Shown: positions 34,939 through 42,957 of the stretch, one piece after another
How the letters are laid out: the number at the start of each line of letters is the position of its first letter
How positions within the stretch are numbered: position 1 is the stretch's first letter
Assembly (NCBI GenBank): GCA_030613245.1
Contig: JAUWMI010000010.1
Location: 37,966 to 101,965, forward strand
From: Candidatus Sumerlaeota bacterium
GTDB lineage: Bacteria > Sumerlaeota > Sumerlaeia > MWCT01 > JAUWMI01
Length of the DNA stretch: 64,000 nt
Direction: 5' to 3'
Translations under genes and position numbers: made by a program
Notes under the pieces: generated by a model
The model's input: the letters and a program-made list of their open reading frames with translations, nothing else
Told to the model about the DNA's origin: nothing
Databases searched by the model: none

Positions 34939-36282
34939 ATGATGGCAAAAATGAAAATAATTGTTGCATGCATTATTCTGTTAGCGACTACAGGCGCGAT
35001 CTTTGCCGATGACCTGGTGATGTTTAACTACCAGGGGCGGGTGCGCGTGCAGGGCACGCCATATGATGGCACCGGCTATTTCAAATTTGCCATTGTGAAC
35101 AATCCGGGTACAATAACCCTCTGGTCCAACGACGGGACGAGCGTTGGTGGCGATGAACCAGGGGCTTCGGTATCTGTAGCTGTCACTGACGGGATCTTTA
35201 ATGTAATGGTCGGCGACCCGGCTCTGGGTATGGAACCGATTAATCGCATCATTTTTAATCATCCGAGCCAGATCAAACTCCGCATCTGGTTCAGTGATGG
35301 CACGCATGGGTTTCAGCGCCTATTACCCGACAGGCGTATTATTAATCCACAGCTCATAGGAATCGTGAGCGGCACGCAAGACTTCACCATCTACGTAAAC
35401 GGTACAACAGGAAATGACGAGAATAACGGTCTAACCACAGACACGGCAAAACGAACAATCCAGGCAGCGGTCGACATCCTTCCAGAACGTTTGCGATGTA
35501 ACGTGACCATAGACATTGCAGATGGAGTTTACAAGGAAGAGGTGAAGGTTTTTGGCATGAACGTGAAGCCAGGCAAGTCCCTTACCTTTCTCGGCGATCA
35601 AAGCTGGACCCCCTCTTCTCCCGGTGATCCGGCAGTTCGTGTCACGGGCACCGACGATGTGTCCAGTGCGCCGGTCAGGACCAACGCGGTGAGGGCTGAG
35701 GGTTGCACCAATATAACATTCAGAGGACTATTGGTCGATTACGCAATGGGCGACGGTATGTTGCTCATGCACGGAATGTACAAAGTGCGAAATTGCAAAG
35801 GAAGTTATAACAACCAAAAGGGATTCCGTACCCTAAACAACACATATGTTGATATTACGGACTGCGTCGGCAGCTACAACGTGTGGCATGGCTTTGAATT
35901 TTCTGCCGAGTCTCACGTGGTCGGCAGAAGTCTCTTAGCGGAGCACAATGGTAACTTAGGAATAAGTCTTGCTCGGTACTCTACCGGGCAATTCTTTAAC
36001 TGTGTTTTAAGATATAATACTGGCCACGGGATAAGAATATTTGCTGCTCACGCAGAGTTCTATGAGTCCGGTGATTTCTCACACAATGGGAATTGTGGAA
36101 TACGTGCAGATGGTAGCTCTTTATCCTTCAACTCCCCATATGACGGCCATCTGGACTACAATACTGGACACGGCCTTTTTATTTCAGGTGACTCAGCAGT
36201 CTTTTATCATACCCACAATACATTCATTGGCAATGGCGGGGGTAGCGTATATTATCAATACGGCGGGCATACTTACCCGTAA
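34939..36282 (+). CDS. Secreted right-handed beta-helix protein
   Basis: 447 residues with a signal peptide (MKIIVACIILLATTGAIFA) and GAAAGGAG before the start. Residues about 30-150 form a beta domain (MFNYQGRVRVQGTPYDGTGY) often seen in front of exported repeat proteins. From about residue 155 (IYVNGTTGNDENNGLTTDTA) it becomes a parallel beta-helix of the pectate lyase/Beta_helix type, with Asn/Gly/His-rich turns such as YNTGHGIRIF, HNGNCGIRAD and YNTGHGLFIS. No catalytic triad can be assigned. It may bind or cleave polysaccharide, or be structural. Confidence 0.82.
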   Translation: MMAKMKIIVACIILLATTGAIFADDLVMFNYQGRVRVQGTPYDGTGYFKFAIVNNPGTITLWSNDGTSVGGDEPGASVSVAVTDGIFNVMVGDPALGMEPINRIIFNHPSQIKLRIWFSDGTHGFQRLLPDRRIINPQLIGIVSGTQDFTIYVNGTTGNDENNGLTTDTAKRTIQAAVDILPERLRCNVTIDIADGVYKEEVKVFGMNVKPGKSLTFLGDQSWTPSSPGDPAVRVTGTDDVSSAPVRTNAVRAEGCTNITFRGLLVDYAMGDGMLLMHGMYKVRNCKGSYNNQKGFRTLNNTYVDITDCVGSYNVWHGFEFSAESHVVGRSLLAEHNGNLGISLARYSTGQFFNCVLRYNTGHGIRIFAAHAEFYESGDFSHNGNCGIRADGSSLSFNSPYDGHLDYNTGHGLFISGDSAVFYHTHNTFIGNGGGSVYYQYGGHTYP

Positions 36283-36517
36283 TATATTCATTGGTGAGGA
36301 CTCGGCAGTAAGGTGATTTTGCGCTGCTAGCCAGTTAGAGTAGAGCAAAAGAGTAATAAGCTTCTCTGGGATGTGAATGTTCTTCTATCCTTAGCACGTC
36401 TGAAAGGGAGTTAAAAAGGTTTACGTGCATTGCTAAACATTGAGTAGATTCCAAGATCTATTTCCAGGCTTCATTATATAGCGCTTTCCTTGGTGCATAT
36501 TCCAGAGCATTGCTGGC

Positions 36518-36739
36518 TTGAGGCTTTTTATCGCAAGCAGCGGTGAGAGAGCTAATTCCCCGTCCAGCATAAATACAATCTATGACCGACTGTACTTCCT
36601 CCCACCAGCAAACTGCGTCGGCAAAGGCTTAATCGTCTCCTTCGACATACTCAACTTCAATCCCGAAGACGCACCAACTGCCAGTCTGATCCTCGACCGC
36701 GCAACAATCACGAGCCTCTCACCTCCAGCCTTACCCTGA
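36518..36739 (+). pseudogene. C-terminal fragment of a secreted beta-sandwich module
   Basis: The frame ends in TGA at 36737-36739 and reads YDRLYFLPPANCVGKGLIVS, then FDILNFNPEDAPTASLILDR. This resembles the end of the C-terminal repeat of the large amidase (YDVYFETPTLPG, then VIDMLDFDATKGGTIYMDSV). Upstream sequence has stops in all frames and no ribosome site, so only the last 50-70 residues of a lost gene survive. Confidence 0.6.
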
Positions 36740-36754
36740 TCCGCCTTCGGCGGT
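36739..36754. repeat. GGCGG-type hairpin, copy 1
   Basis: ATCCGCC, loop TTC, GGCGGTAAT, directly at the stop of the module fragment. A second, imperfect CCGCC/GGCGG pair follows within 25 bases. Related to the copy at 37089. Confidence 0.6.
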
Positions 36755-36793
36755 AATCCGCCTCCGCCTTAGCTTCGGCGGACAGATTTTGCA

Positions 36794-36823
36794 TGTAGGG
36801 GCACACCGCGGCGTGCCTCTACA
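36794..36823. repeat. GTAGGGGC-family palindrome, diverged copy 2
   Basis: Arms TGTAGGGGCACACCG and CGGCGTGCCTCTACA. The outer part matches the family; the inner part differs from the copies at 29592 and 48691. Confidence 0.65.
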
Positions 36824-37088
36824 TTCTGAATTTTTGGTGGCGTTGTGGTTTGATATGTATTGTTGAAATACATCGCCGTAATTACAACTTTGAGCACTAA
36901 GGCTCATTTATGTGCGAGTGTGATCGCGCTGGGCCAGTGTCAAAGACTAAGCGTGTCTGCGGCATTCAGGACTTGTACGCCTATGGCGTATTAGTGCAAG
37001 GCACGAGAAGCCTAAGAGGGAAAAGCGTTGACAGTGGGGAGCAGTGTGTGATTTTTTTGCTTTACTCCAACGATTTGTTAACCGGTTT

Positions 37089-37105
37089 ATCCGCCTCAGG
37101 CGGAT
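37089..37105. repeat. GGCGG-type hairpin, copy 2
   Basis: ATCCGCC, loop TCA, GGCGGAT: perfect 7-base arms, 50 bases before the membrane glycosyltransferase gene. Confidence 0.6.
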
Positions 37106-37156
37106 TAATCAGTTGTTCTTTAACTAACTAACCGAGCAACCGGACGTAGTGAAATC

Positions 37157-38377
37157 ATGGGTGGCCTGAGCAAATATCTCACCAAGAAGCATCTCTATCT
37201 CTTTTTTCTTCTGATTATCCTTGCGGTTTCAGTGCGGCAGAAAATCTTTCTCTTGCAGGAGAATGCAGGCAACCCTCTCGACCCGGATGCCGTTTATTAT
37301 AGGCAGATTGCTGACCAGATGAGCTCTCCACTTGATACGCGGGTTCGTGAACCGTTGTTCATCTGGTTTGTCAAAGGGATGTTTTTGGTATTTGGCTCTT
37401 CGGATTTGAACCTGCGGATACTAACGCTGGCGTTGTCAATTGGATGTATAGTCCTGCTATTTTTTATAGCGCGCAGTTTGTTCAATGGATTCGTGGCCGT
37501 GTTTGCCACCTTTCTCTATGGCACGAATTACTGGTTAAACCTGCTAAGCGTGCGCGGATTGCGCCACGAGCTTTTTACTATTTTTGTGCTTGTGTTTGTA
37601 TGGTTCTTGTTTCGTGCCACCCGGTCTTCGGTTAGACAGTCAGACGGATCATCGGCTAATAGGTTAACCGACCAACCGACTAACCGACCAACCAGCAAGG
37701 CGATTCTGCTCGGTTTCATTGCAGGCGTAGGGCTGCTAGCCAATCTGGGGTTCTACAGCTTCATTTTTCCTGTGATCATTTATTTTGGGATCAGGCGGAG
37801 GTGGCACTTCACCCGGATTATTCTGCCGATTTTCTTGTCGGTCGTGGTGGCCTCGCCCTTCCTTATTCATAATCGAGTTGTCTATGGCGATTTCTTTTAT
37901 TCTATGAATACACTCGCCCGAGGGTTCGGCAATATGGAGTTTGCAGGGAAACCAGGATTCCCAACGCAAGAAGAAGTTGAAAAGGATTTGTTTTGTGGAC
38001 CTGAACTCACCATGTTCGACTATATCTTCAGATTGCACTCGCCAGGAGAAGTTGTCCAGCGAAGCATTAGAGGGTTCTGGCGAATTTACGTCGGTGAGTT
38101 TACTAAACGGATTTTCCTTTCCAGCACTCCGGTATTACGGCTGTTCTATCTGCTGGGGATTGTGTGGCTGGTATGGCTACGTCGTTTTGATTTTCTCGTG
38201 GTCTTTCTGCTTGTTGGTGCGCCTTTTTCATTTTTTGCAGGGGGAGCGTTTGATTGGCGGCTTGTTTCGCATATTGCCCCCTTTACGGCGTGTATCACGA
38301 TGGTTGGCGTCTGGAAGAGCGTTGAGTTCTTCGTGGGACGATTGAACGGGCAAGAACCGAATAAGACGGAGAGGTAG
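37157..38377 (+). CDS. GT39/ArnT-like membrane glycosyltransferase with a repeat-derived insertion
   Basis: 406 residues with about nine membrane helices, GT-C fold. The first extracytoplasmic loop has PLDPDAVYYRQIADQM followed by REPLFIWFVKG, as in dolichol- or undecaprenyl-phosphate sugar transferases (PMT_2 family), so it probably moves a sugar from a polyprenyl-phosphate donor to a periplasmic acceptor. Between helices, residues about 155-178 read RSSVRQSDGSSANRLTDQPT and onward. This is encoded by alternating CTAACCGACCAACC-type DNA (about 37632-37695) unlike the rest of the gene and looks like an in-frame repeat insertion. The C-terminal tail (GQEPNKTER) is similarly low in complexity. 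Confidence 0.82.
   Translation: MGGLSKYLTKKHLYLFFLLIILAVSVRQKIFLLQENAGNPLDPDAVYYRQIADQMSSPLDTRVREPLFIWFVKGMFLVFGSSDLNLRILTLALSIGCIVLLFFIARSLFNGFVAVFATFLYGTNYWLNLLSVRGLRHELFTIFVLVFVWFLFRATRSSVRQSDGSSANRLTDQPTNRPTSKAILLGFIAGVGLLANLGFYSFIFPVIIYFGIRRRWHFTRIILPIFLSVVVASPFLIHNRVVYGDFFYSMNTLARGFGNMEFAGKPGFPTQEEVEKDLFCGPELTMFDYIFRLHSPGEVVQRSIRGFWRIYVGEFTKRIFLSSTPVLRLFYLLGIVWLVWLRRFDFLVVFLLVGAPFSFFAGGAFDWRLVSHIAPFTACITMVGVWKSVEFFVGRLNGQEPNKTER
37632..37695. repeat. CTAACCGACCAACC-type repeat tract inside a coding region
   Basis: Several units of the form GACCAACCGACTAACC lie in tandem near 37666-37692, preceded by GGTTAGACAGTCAGACGG. The same AACC/TAAC character occurs outside the gene near 37120-37145. 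The tract keeps the reading frame. Confidence 0.6.
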
Positions 38378-38385
38378 AATTTTTT

Positions 38386-38414
38386 GTAGGGGCGTTTAAT
38401 CAAACGCCCAGACG
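38386..38414. repeat. GTAGGGGC-family palindrome, copy 3
   Basis: Arms GTAGGGGCGTTTAA and TCAAACGCCCAGAC, with the right end decayed. It fills most of the gap between the glycosyltransferase stop (38377) and the copper ATPase start (38436). Confidence 0.7.
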
Positions 38415-38435
38415 TGTTTTGGGAGAGAGAACGCG

Positions 38436-41075
38436 ATGGCAAAAGATGTCGTCTGTCAAATGGATGTTAATGCCGACCAGGCTGAACATAAGTACGACTA
38501 CAAAGGCGAAACGTATTATTTCTGCTCGGCAGCATGTCGGAAGAATTTTGAGTCTGACCCAGAACGGTATCTTTCGGCAGCGCCTGAAGAATCAGTTGAA
38601 GAAGCGGCGGTTGAGCCCTCGGCTGAGACCAAAGGCCTCCAGCGTGTTAGCCTGGCCATTGATGGAATGACATGCACCAGCTGTGCGCAGACGATCGAAA
38701 AATCGCTCGCCAATGTTGCGGGTGTGAAAGAAGCGCGTGTGAATTTTGCAACTGAAAAGGCGATGGTGCTCTATGAGCCGCAAATTTCCAGGATCAAGGA
38801 TTTTCACGAAGCCATAGAGAAGAGTGGCTATCACGTCAGGAGCAAAACCGAACAGATCGCGCTGGGGATTCAGGGTATGACATGCACCTCATGTGCGCAA
38901 ACGATAGAAAAGGCGCTACGCAAGCAAGCTGGCGTGATTGAAACGAACGTGAATTTCTCTACCGAAGAGGCGCGTATTACCTACAATCCTGCAGCGCTGG
39001 ACCAGAAGGCCATCATTGCAACGATTGAGGGCACCGGTTATGCGGTGACGGAAGAGGGAAGAAGAGCTGAGGCGGAAGACCTCAGCATTCAGAGAATGGA
39101 AATTGCAAAATGGCGCATGACCGTTGCCTGGGTATTTACAATCCCCATCATTCTGCTGATGATCCCGGAGATGCTGTTCGGCTTGATGATTCCGCTGTAT
39201 CACTGGTGGTTGATCGGTCTGGCTGTGGTGGTGCTGTTCTGGCCTGGATTGAAGACGATGAGCGGTGCTTTGACAGCCGTGGTGCACGGTAGTGCCAATA
39301 TGAACGTGCTGATTGCCATGGGCACGCTCTCCGCTTTTTTCACAGGGTTTATGCATGTGCTGGGTCTACGTGTGGAGAATTATGCTGGTGTTGCAGGCAT
39401 GATCATGGCATTTCACCTGACGGGCCGCTACATCGAGGCGCGCGCGAAAGGGCGAGCGTCGCAGGCTATTCGTAGGTTATTGGAACTCGGGGCAAAAACC
39501 GCGCGCATAGAGATTAATGGCGAGGAGAAGGAACTGCCAATTGAAGAAGTGCAGGTCGGTGACGTAATGGTCGTGCGACCCGGGGAGAAGATTCCTACAG
39601 ATGGGCTCGTTGTGCGAGGCGAGAGCGCAGTGGATGAGTCAATGGCAACTGGAGAATCTATGCCTGTGAAGAAAAAACCTGGTGACGCCGTGATTGGTGC
39701 CACAATCAATCAACATGGCATCCTCCGGGTAAAGGCCACAAAAGTGGGAAAGGACACATTCCTCGCACAGGTTATTAAGATGGTTGAGGAGGCACAGGGA
39801 TCGCGAGTTCCGATTCAGGAGTTTGCTGATCGGATCACCAGTTATTTTGTTCCGGCGATCCTGGGGATTGCGATTCTGACGTTTGCGGGCTGGTTGGTCT
39901 TTCCGGAATTTTTTCACGCCATTGTCGTATGGTGCAGTCGCGTGATTCCCTGGGTGCAACCAGAAGTCGGCACGCTCTCGCTCGCCATTTTTGCAGCCGT
40001 CGCAGTGCTGGTCATTGCGTGTCCGTGCGCCCTGGGATTGGCAACGCCCACAGCGCTAATGGTAGGGAGTGGCATTGGGGCAGAACATGGAATTTTGATC
40101 CGTTCAGGCGAAGCGATTCAGCTGATGCGCGACGTGCGCACAATCGTCTTTGATAAGACTGGCACTATTACCAAGGGGAAGCCAGAAGTGACCGACATTG
40201 TGGAGGCAGAGCATTGGAGGGCACAGGAAGTGCTCAGAATCGCAGGCTCACTGGAAGCATCGTCTGAGCATCCGCTGGCCCAGGCGATTTTCCAGCGAGC
40301 GCAACAGGAGGATCTTACACTTAAGGAGGCCGAAGATTTTCAGGCGGTACCAGGCCGTGGCATTAGAGGCACAGTTAACGGGCACAAGGTGCTTGTGGGC
40401 AATCGTGCATTGATGGAAGAGAACCGCATAAACGTCGCATTTTTTCAGGAGACATTGAAACGCCTGGAAGAGGAAGCCAAGACGGTCATGCTGTTGGCTC
40501 AGGACGGAGAGATAGCAGGAGTGATTGCAGTTGCAGATACGCTCAAAGAGGATTCGAAACGTGCTATCGAGCAGCTCAAGCAGATGGGCATGGAAGCGGT
40601 TATGATTTCGGGAGACAATGAACGAACCGCGCGCGCTATTGCGCAGCAAGTGGGAATCGCCCGTGTGCTGGCAAACGTATTGCCTGAAGATAAGGCAAAA
40701 GAAATTCAGCGTCTGCAGCGCGAAGTGGGTTTGGTTGCAATGGTTGGCGATGGAATAAACGACGCACCTGCACTCGTCCAGGCGGATGTTGGCATTGCTA
40801 TCGGCACGGGAACTGATATTGCCATTGAATCTTCAGACATCACGCTGGTTCAGGGCAATTTGAGTGCCGTGGTGGCCGCAGTTAAACTTTCGCGTGCTAC
40901 GTTCCGCAAGATCAAACAAAATCTCTTTTGGGCCTTCTTCTATAACCTCGTTGCTATCCCCATTGCCATTCTCGGCTTGCTGCATCCGGTTATAGCCGAG
41001 ATGGCCATGGCCTTCAGTTCGATTAACGTAGTGACCAACTCGCTGCGGCTGCGCAAAACCAGAATCCATGATTAA
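38436..41075 (+). CDS. copA: Copper-translocating P-type ATPase with N-terminal YHS and two HMA domains
   Basis: 879 residues, inner-membrane Cu+ exporter. Residues about 1-50 are a YHS/TRASH metal-binding domain ([18 protein letters not shown] with [11 protein letters not shown]). Two HMA domains follow, each with GMTCTSC, near residues 77-84 and 147-154. The ATPase core has TGES, the ion-site CPC (529-531) in [21 protein letters not shown] (about 573), the HP motif in SSEHPLAQA and [10 protein letters not shown] (about 770). The CPC motif and [13 protein letters not shown] favour Cu+ over Zn2+. No copper-sensing regulator is adjacent. Confidence 0.95.
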   Translation: MAKDVVCQMDVNADQAEHKYDYKGETYYFCSAACRKNFESDPERYLSAAPEESVEEAAVEPSAETKGLQRVSLAIDGMTCTSCAQTIEKSLANVAGVKEARVNFATEKAMVLYEPQISRIKDFHEAIEKSGYHVRSKTEQIALGIQGMTCTSCAQTIEKALRKQAGVIETNVNFSTEEARITYNPAALDQKAIIATIEGTGYAVTEEGRRAEAEDLSIQRMEIAKWRMTVAWVFTIPIILLMIPEMLFGLMIPLYHWWLIGLAVVVLFWPGLKTMSGALTAVVHGSANMNVLIAMGTLSAFFTGFMHVLGLRVENYAGVAGMIMAFHLTGRYIEARAKGRASQAIRRLLELGAKTARIEINGEEKELPIEEVQVGDVMVVRPGEKIPTDGLVVRGESAVDESMATGESMPVKKKPGDAVIGATINQHGILRVKATKVGKDTFLAQVIKMVEEAQGSRVPIQEFADRITSYFVPAILGIAILTFAGWLVFPEFFHAIVVWCSRVIPWVQPEVGTLSLAIFAAVAVLVIACPCALGLATPTALMVGSGIGAEHGILIRSGEAIQLMRDVRTIVFDKTGTITKGKPEVTDIVEAEHWRAQEVLRIAGSLEASSEHPLAQAIFQRAQQEDLTLKEAEDFQAVPGRGIRGTVNGHKVLVGNRALMEENRINVAFFQETLKRLEEEAKTVMLLAQDGEIAGVIAVADTLKEDSKRAIEQLKQMGMEAVMISGDNERTARAIAQQVGIARVLANVLPEDKAKEIQRLQREVGLVAMVGDGINDAPALVQADVGIAIGTGTDIAIESSDITLVQGNLSAVVAAVKLSRATFRKIKQNLFWAFFYNLVAIPIAILGLLHPVIAEMAMAFSSINVVTNSLRLRKTRIHD

Positions 41076-41120
41076 CAGCAATCCGCACTCTCACCTAGTA
41101 GCGCATTCTGATTAAACATC

Positions 41121-41151
41121 GCCACAGAGACACAGATCTACAGAGTTCTCA
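41121..41151. repeat. Degenerate CACAGAG-type repeat
   Basis: GCCACAGAGACACAGATC followed by TACAGAG: three spaced ACAGA units in the gap after copA. It resembles low-complexity dispersed elements seen between genes of many uncultured bacteria. Confidence 0.4.
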
Positions 41152-41279
41152 AAGAATAGAAGAATCATTAGGATAAATCGGACGGCCACAGGAGCTGCCG
41201 TAGATTGTCACTGCTTCTCCTTTTCCATTTCTTTTTCCAGAGTCTTTTCAGTTGCCACCCCAGGCAGGTGGTCTGCGAC

Positions 41280-42752
41280 TTATTCTTTCGGTTTTGGAGC
41301 GAGGAAGAATCCAAGGCCGTACGTCCACACCAGAGCAACCAGCGGGTACCACGTCCATGCCAATTGAAGATTGGGTTTGGCTTCGCCGATCCTCCATATG
41401 CAAATCAGCAGCAAGACGCTACTGAGCATGGCAATCATATTTATCCGGTCGCTGCCGCGTTTGACTGTAACGGCAAGCAGAAACACGCCGAGAAGCGCGC
41501 CATACGTAAACGCTACGATCCTGAATCCCAGCCAGAGAATCTGGCTTTCAAATTGTTTTAATACGAGCGTGACGAGAATGAAAAGAACTGAAATGATGAA
41601 GATTGCGCAACGCGCTGCAAACAGGTAATGGCGATCAGGCCTACCCTTCACGATATATGGGCGATAGATGTCCGTGATTGCGCTGGTTGAAAGTGCGCCA
41701 AGCGAGCTGCTTATGGTAGACATTGACGCTGCAAACGCACCGGCAATTAGCAGGCCTTTCAGGCCCACCGGAAGCTGAGTCACAATGAAGTATGGAAGAA
41801 TGCGGTCTGTATTGATGGGGAGGTTCGGATCTGGAAATTTCTGATAAAATGCAAATAGGCACGCGCCAATCGCCAAAAACATGGCAACAATCGGAACGTC
41901 AATGAAGCCGGTCAGGATCAGTGCGCGCTGGCTTTCCTTTTTGTTTTTGCACGTGAGCATACGCTGAGTCATGTCGTAGTCACAGCCCATTGCCGCAAAC
42001 GTCATCAAAAGACCTGCGATAATCATCACCAGAATTGAATGAGGATCTGTAAGGCTGATATTAAAGTTGAAGATCTGAAAGTGGTTTCCATCAGACGCTA
42101 AGGGTCCAGCGATTCGGTAAACTTCGCCCCAACCGCCTACTGAGTGGACAATAAAAAGCAAGGCAAACAAGGGGCCGCCAAAGAAGATAAAAATCTGCGC
42201 AACGTCTGTCCAGATAATGGCTTTCATTCCGCCAATGATTGTATAAAGGGTTGTGACGCTCATTGTCACAAGGATGCTCAGCCAGAGATTCCAGCCGGTG
42301 ACTACGGATACTGGAATTGCGGCAGCGAGCACGCGCACGCCACTCGCAAGGAGTCGCGTCGCATAATAGAGAATTGCCGCGGTTGCCTGTGAGTTTTCCC
42401 CAAACCGAATCTTGAGATATTCGTAAATCGTTGTGACGCGATATTTGTAAAAGGAAGGTAAAAAGAGATAAGCGATCAGGAAGCGGGCTATTATCGAACC
42501 AATTGCGAATTGCAGAAAGAAAAAGTTCGCTTGGAACGCATCACCTGGTGCTCCAAGAAAGGTCACGCCGCTGGTTTCCGTTGCCAGAATCGAGAGGCAG
42601 ACGGCAAACCATGGCATCCTGCGCTTGCCAAGGTAGAATGTTTCGGTATCCTCCTGCTTTCGCCCTGCCCAGATGCCAATTGTCGCAATGCCCAGAAAGT
42701 ACAGGAATAATAGGATGTAATCAAGGGAACCAAAAATGAGAACCACCTCCAC
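41280..42752 (-). CDS. Sodium:solute symporter (SSS family)
   Basis: 490 residues with about thirteen membrane helices. The N-terminus has DYILLFLYFLGIATIGIWAG followed by FYLGKRRMPWFAVCLSILAT and ETSGVTFLGAPG, typical of SSS transporters and their first sodium-site region. The substrate is not clear; sugars, sialic acid-like acids or amino acids are possible. The frame opens with GTG at 42752 in GTGGAGGTGG, which itself looks like a ribosome site, so the true start may be a few codons later. Glycosidase genes lie next door. Confidence 0.88.
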   Translation of the reverse strand: MEVVLIFGSLDYILLFLYFLGIATIGIWAGRKQEDTETFYLGKRRMPWFAVCLSILATETSGVTFLGAPGDAFQANFFFLQFAIGSIIARFLIAYLFLPSFYKYRVTTIYEYLKIRFGENSQATAAILYYATRLLASGVRVLAAAIPVSVVTGWNLWLSILVTMSVTTLYTIIGGMKAIIWTDVAQIFIFFGGPLFALLFIVHSVGGWGEVYRIAGPLASDGNHFQIFNFNISLTDPHSILVMIIAGLLMTFAAMGCDYDMTQRMLTCKNKKESQRALILTGFIDVPIVAMFLAIGACLFAFYQKFPDPNLPINTDRILPYFIVTQLPVGLKGLLIAGAFAASMSTISSSLGALSTSAITDIYRPYIVKGRPDRHYLFAARCAIFIISVLFILVTLVLKQFESQILWLGFRIVAFTYGALLGVFLLAVTVKRGSDRINMIAMLSSVLLLICIWRIGEAKPNLQLAWTWYPLVALVWTYGLGFFLAPKPKE

Positions 42753-42896
42753 GGGATTTTATTCCGCAAGCCACTCTATATGCTCTGCAGATACAATGCT
42801 GGGGGTCAATTGCGGTGTGTATACTGGTGGGTGTGACAAAAGTCAAGCTCCTTCCCGGCTGGGTATTATGCGCGTATGAGTGAGGATAGATTTTGG

Positions 42897-42923
42897 CTCA
42901 CGCAAAGCCGCAAAGAACGCAAA
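42897..42923. repeat. GCAAA-type spaced repeat
   Basis: CTCACGCAAAGCCGCAAAG followed by AACGCAAA: three GCAAA units at 8-9 base spacing, between the symporter and the GHL10 gene. It resembles dispersed CGCAAAG elements of environmental genomes. Confidence 0.45.
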
Positions 42924-42957
42924 CCTGGGGCAATAAAAGGATGCAACGATACAGGGC

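Larger units (their letters stand above)
36283..37156. other. Intergenic region rich in palindromes and a gene remnant
   Basis: About 870 bases without an intact gene. It holds a decayed C-terminal module (36518-36739), two GGCGG-type hairpins, one GTAGGGGC-type palindrome and, near the right end, TAAC/AACC-rich sequence similar to an insertion inside the next gene. It looks like a site of repeated rearrangement. Confidence 0.6.
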
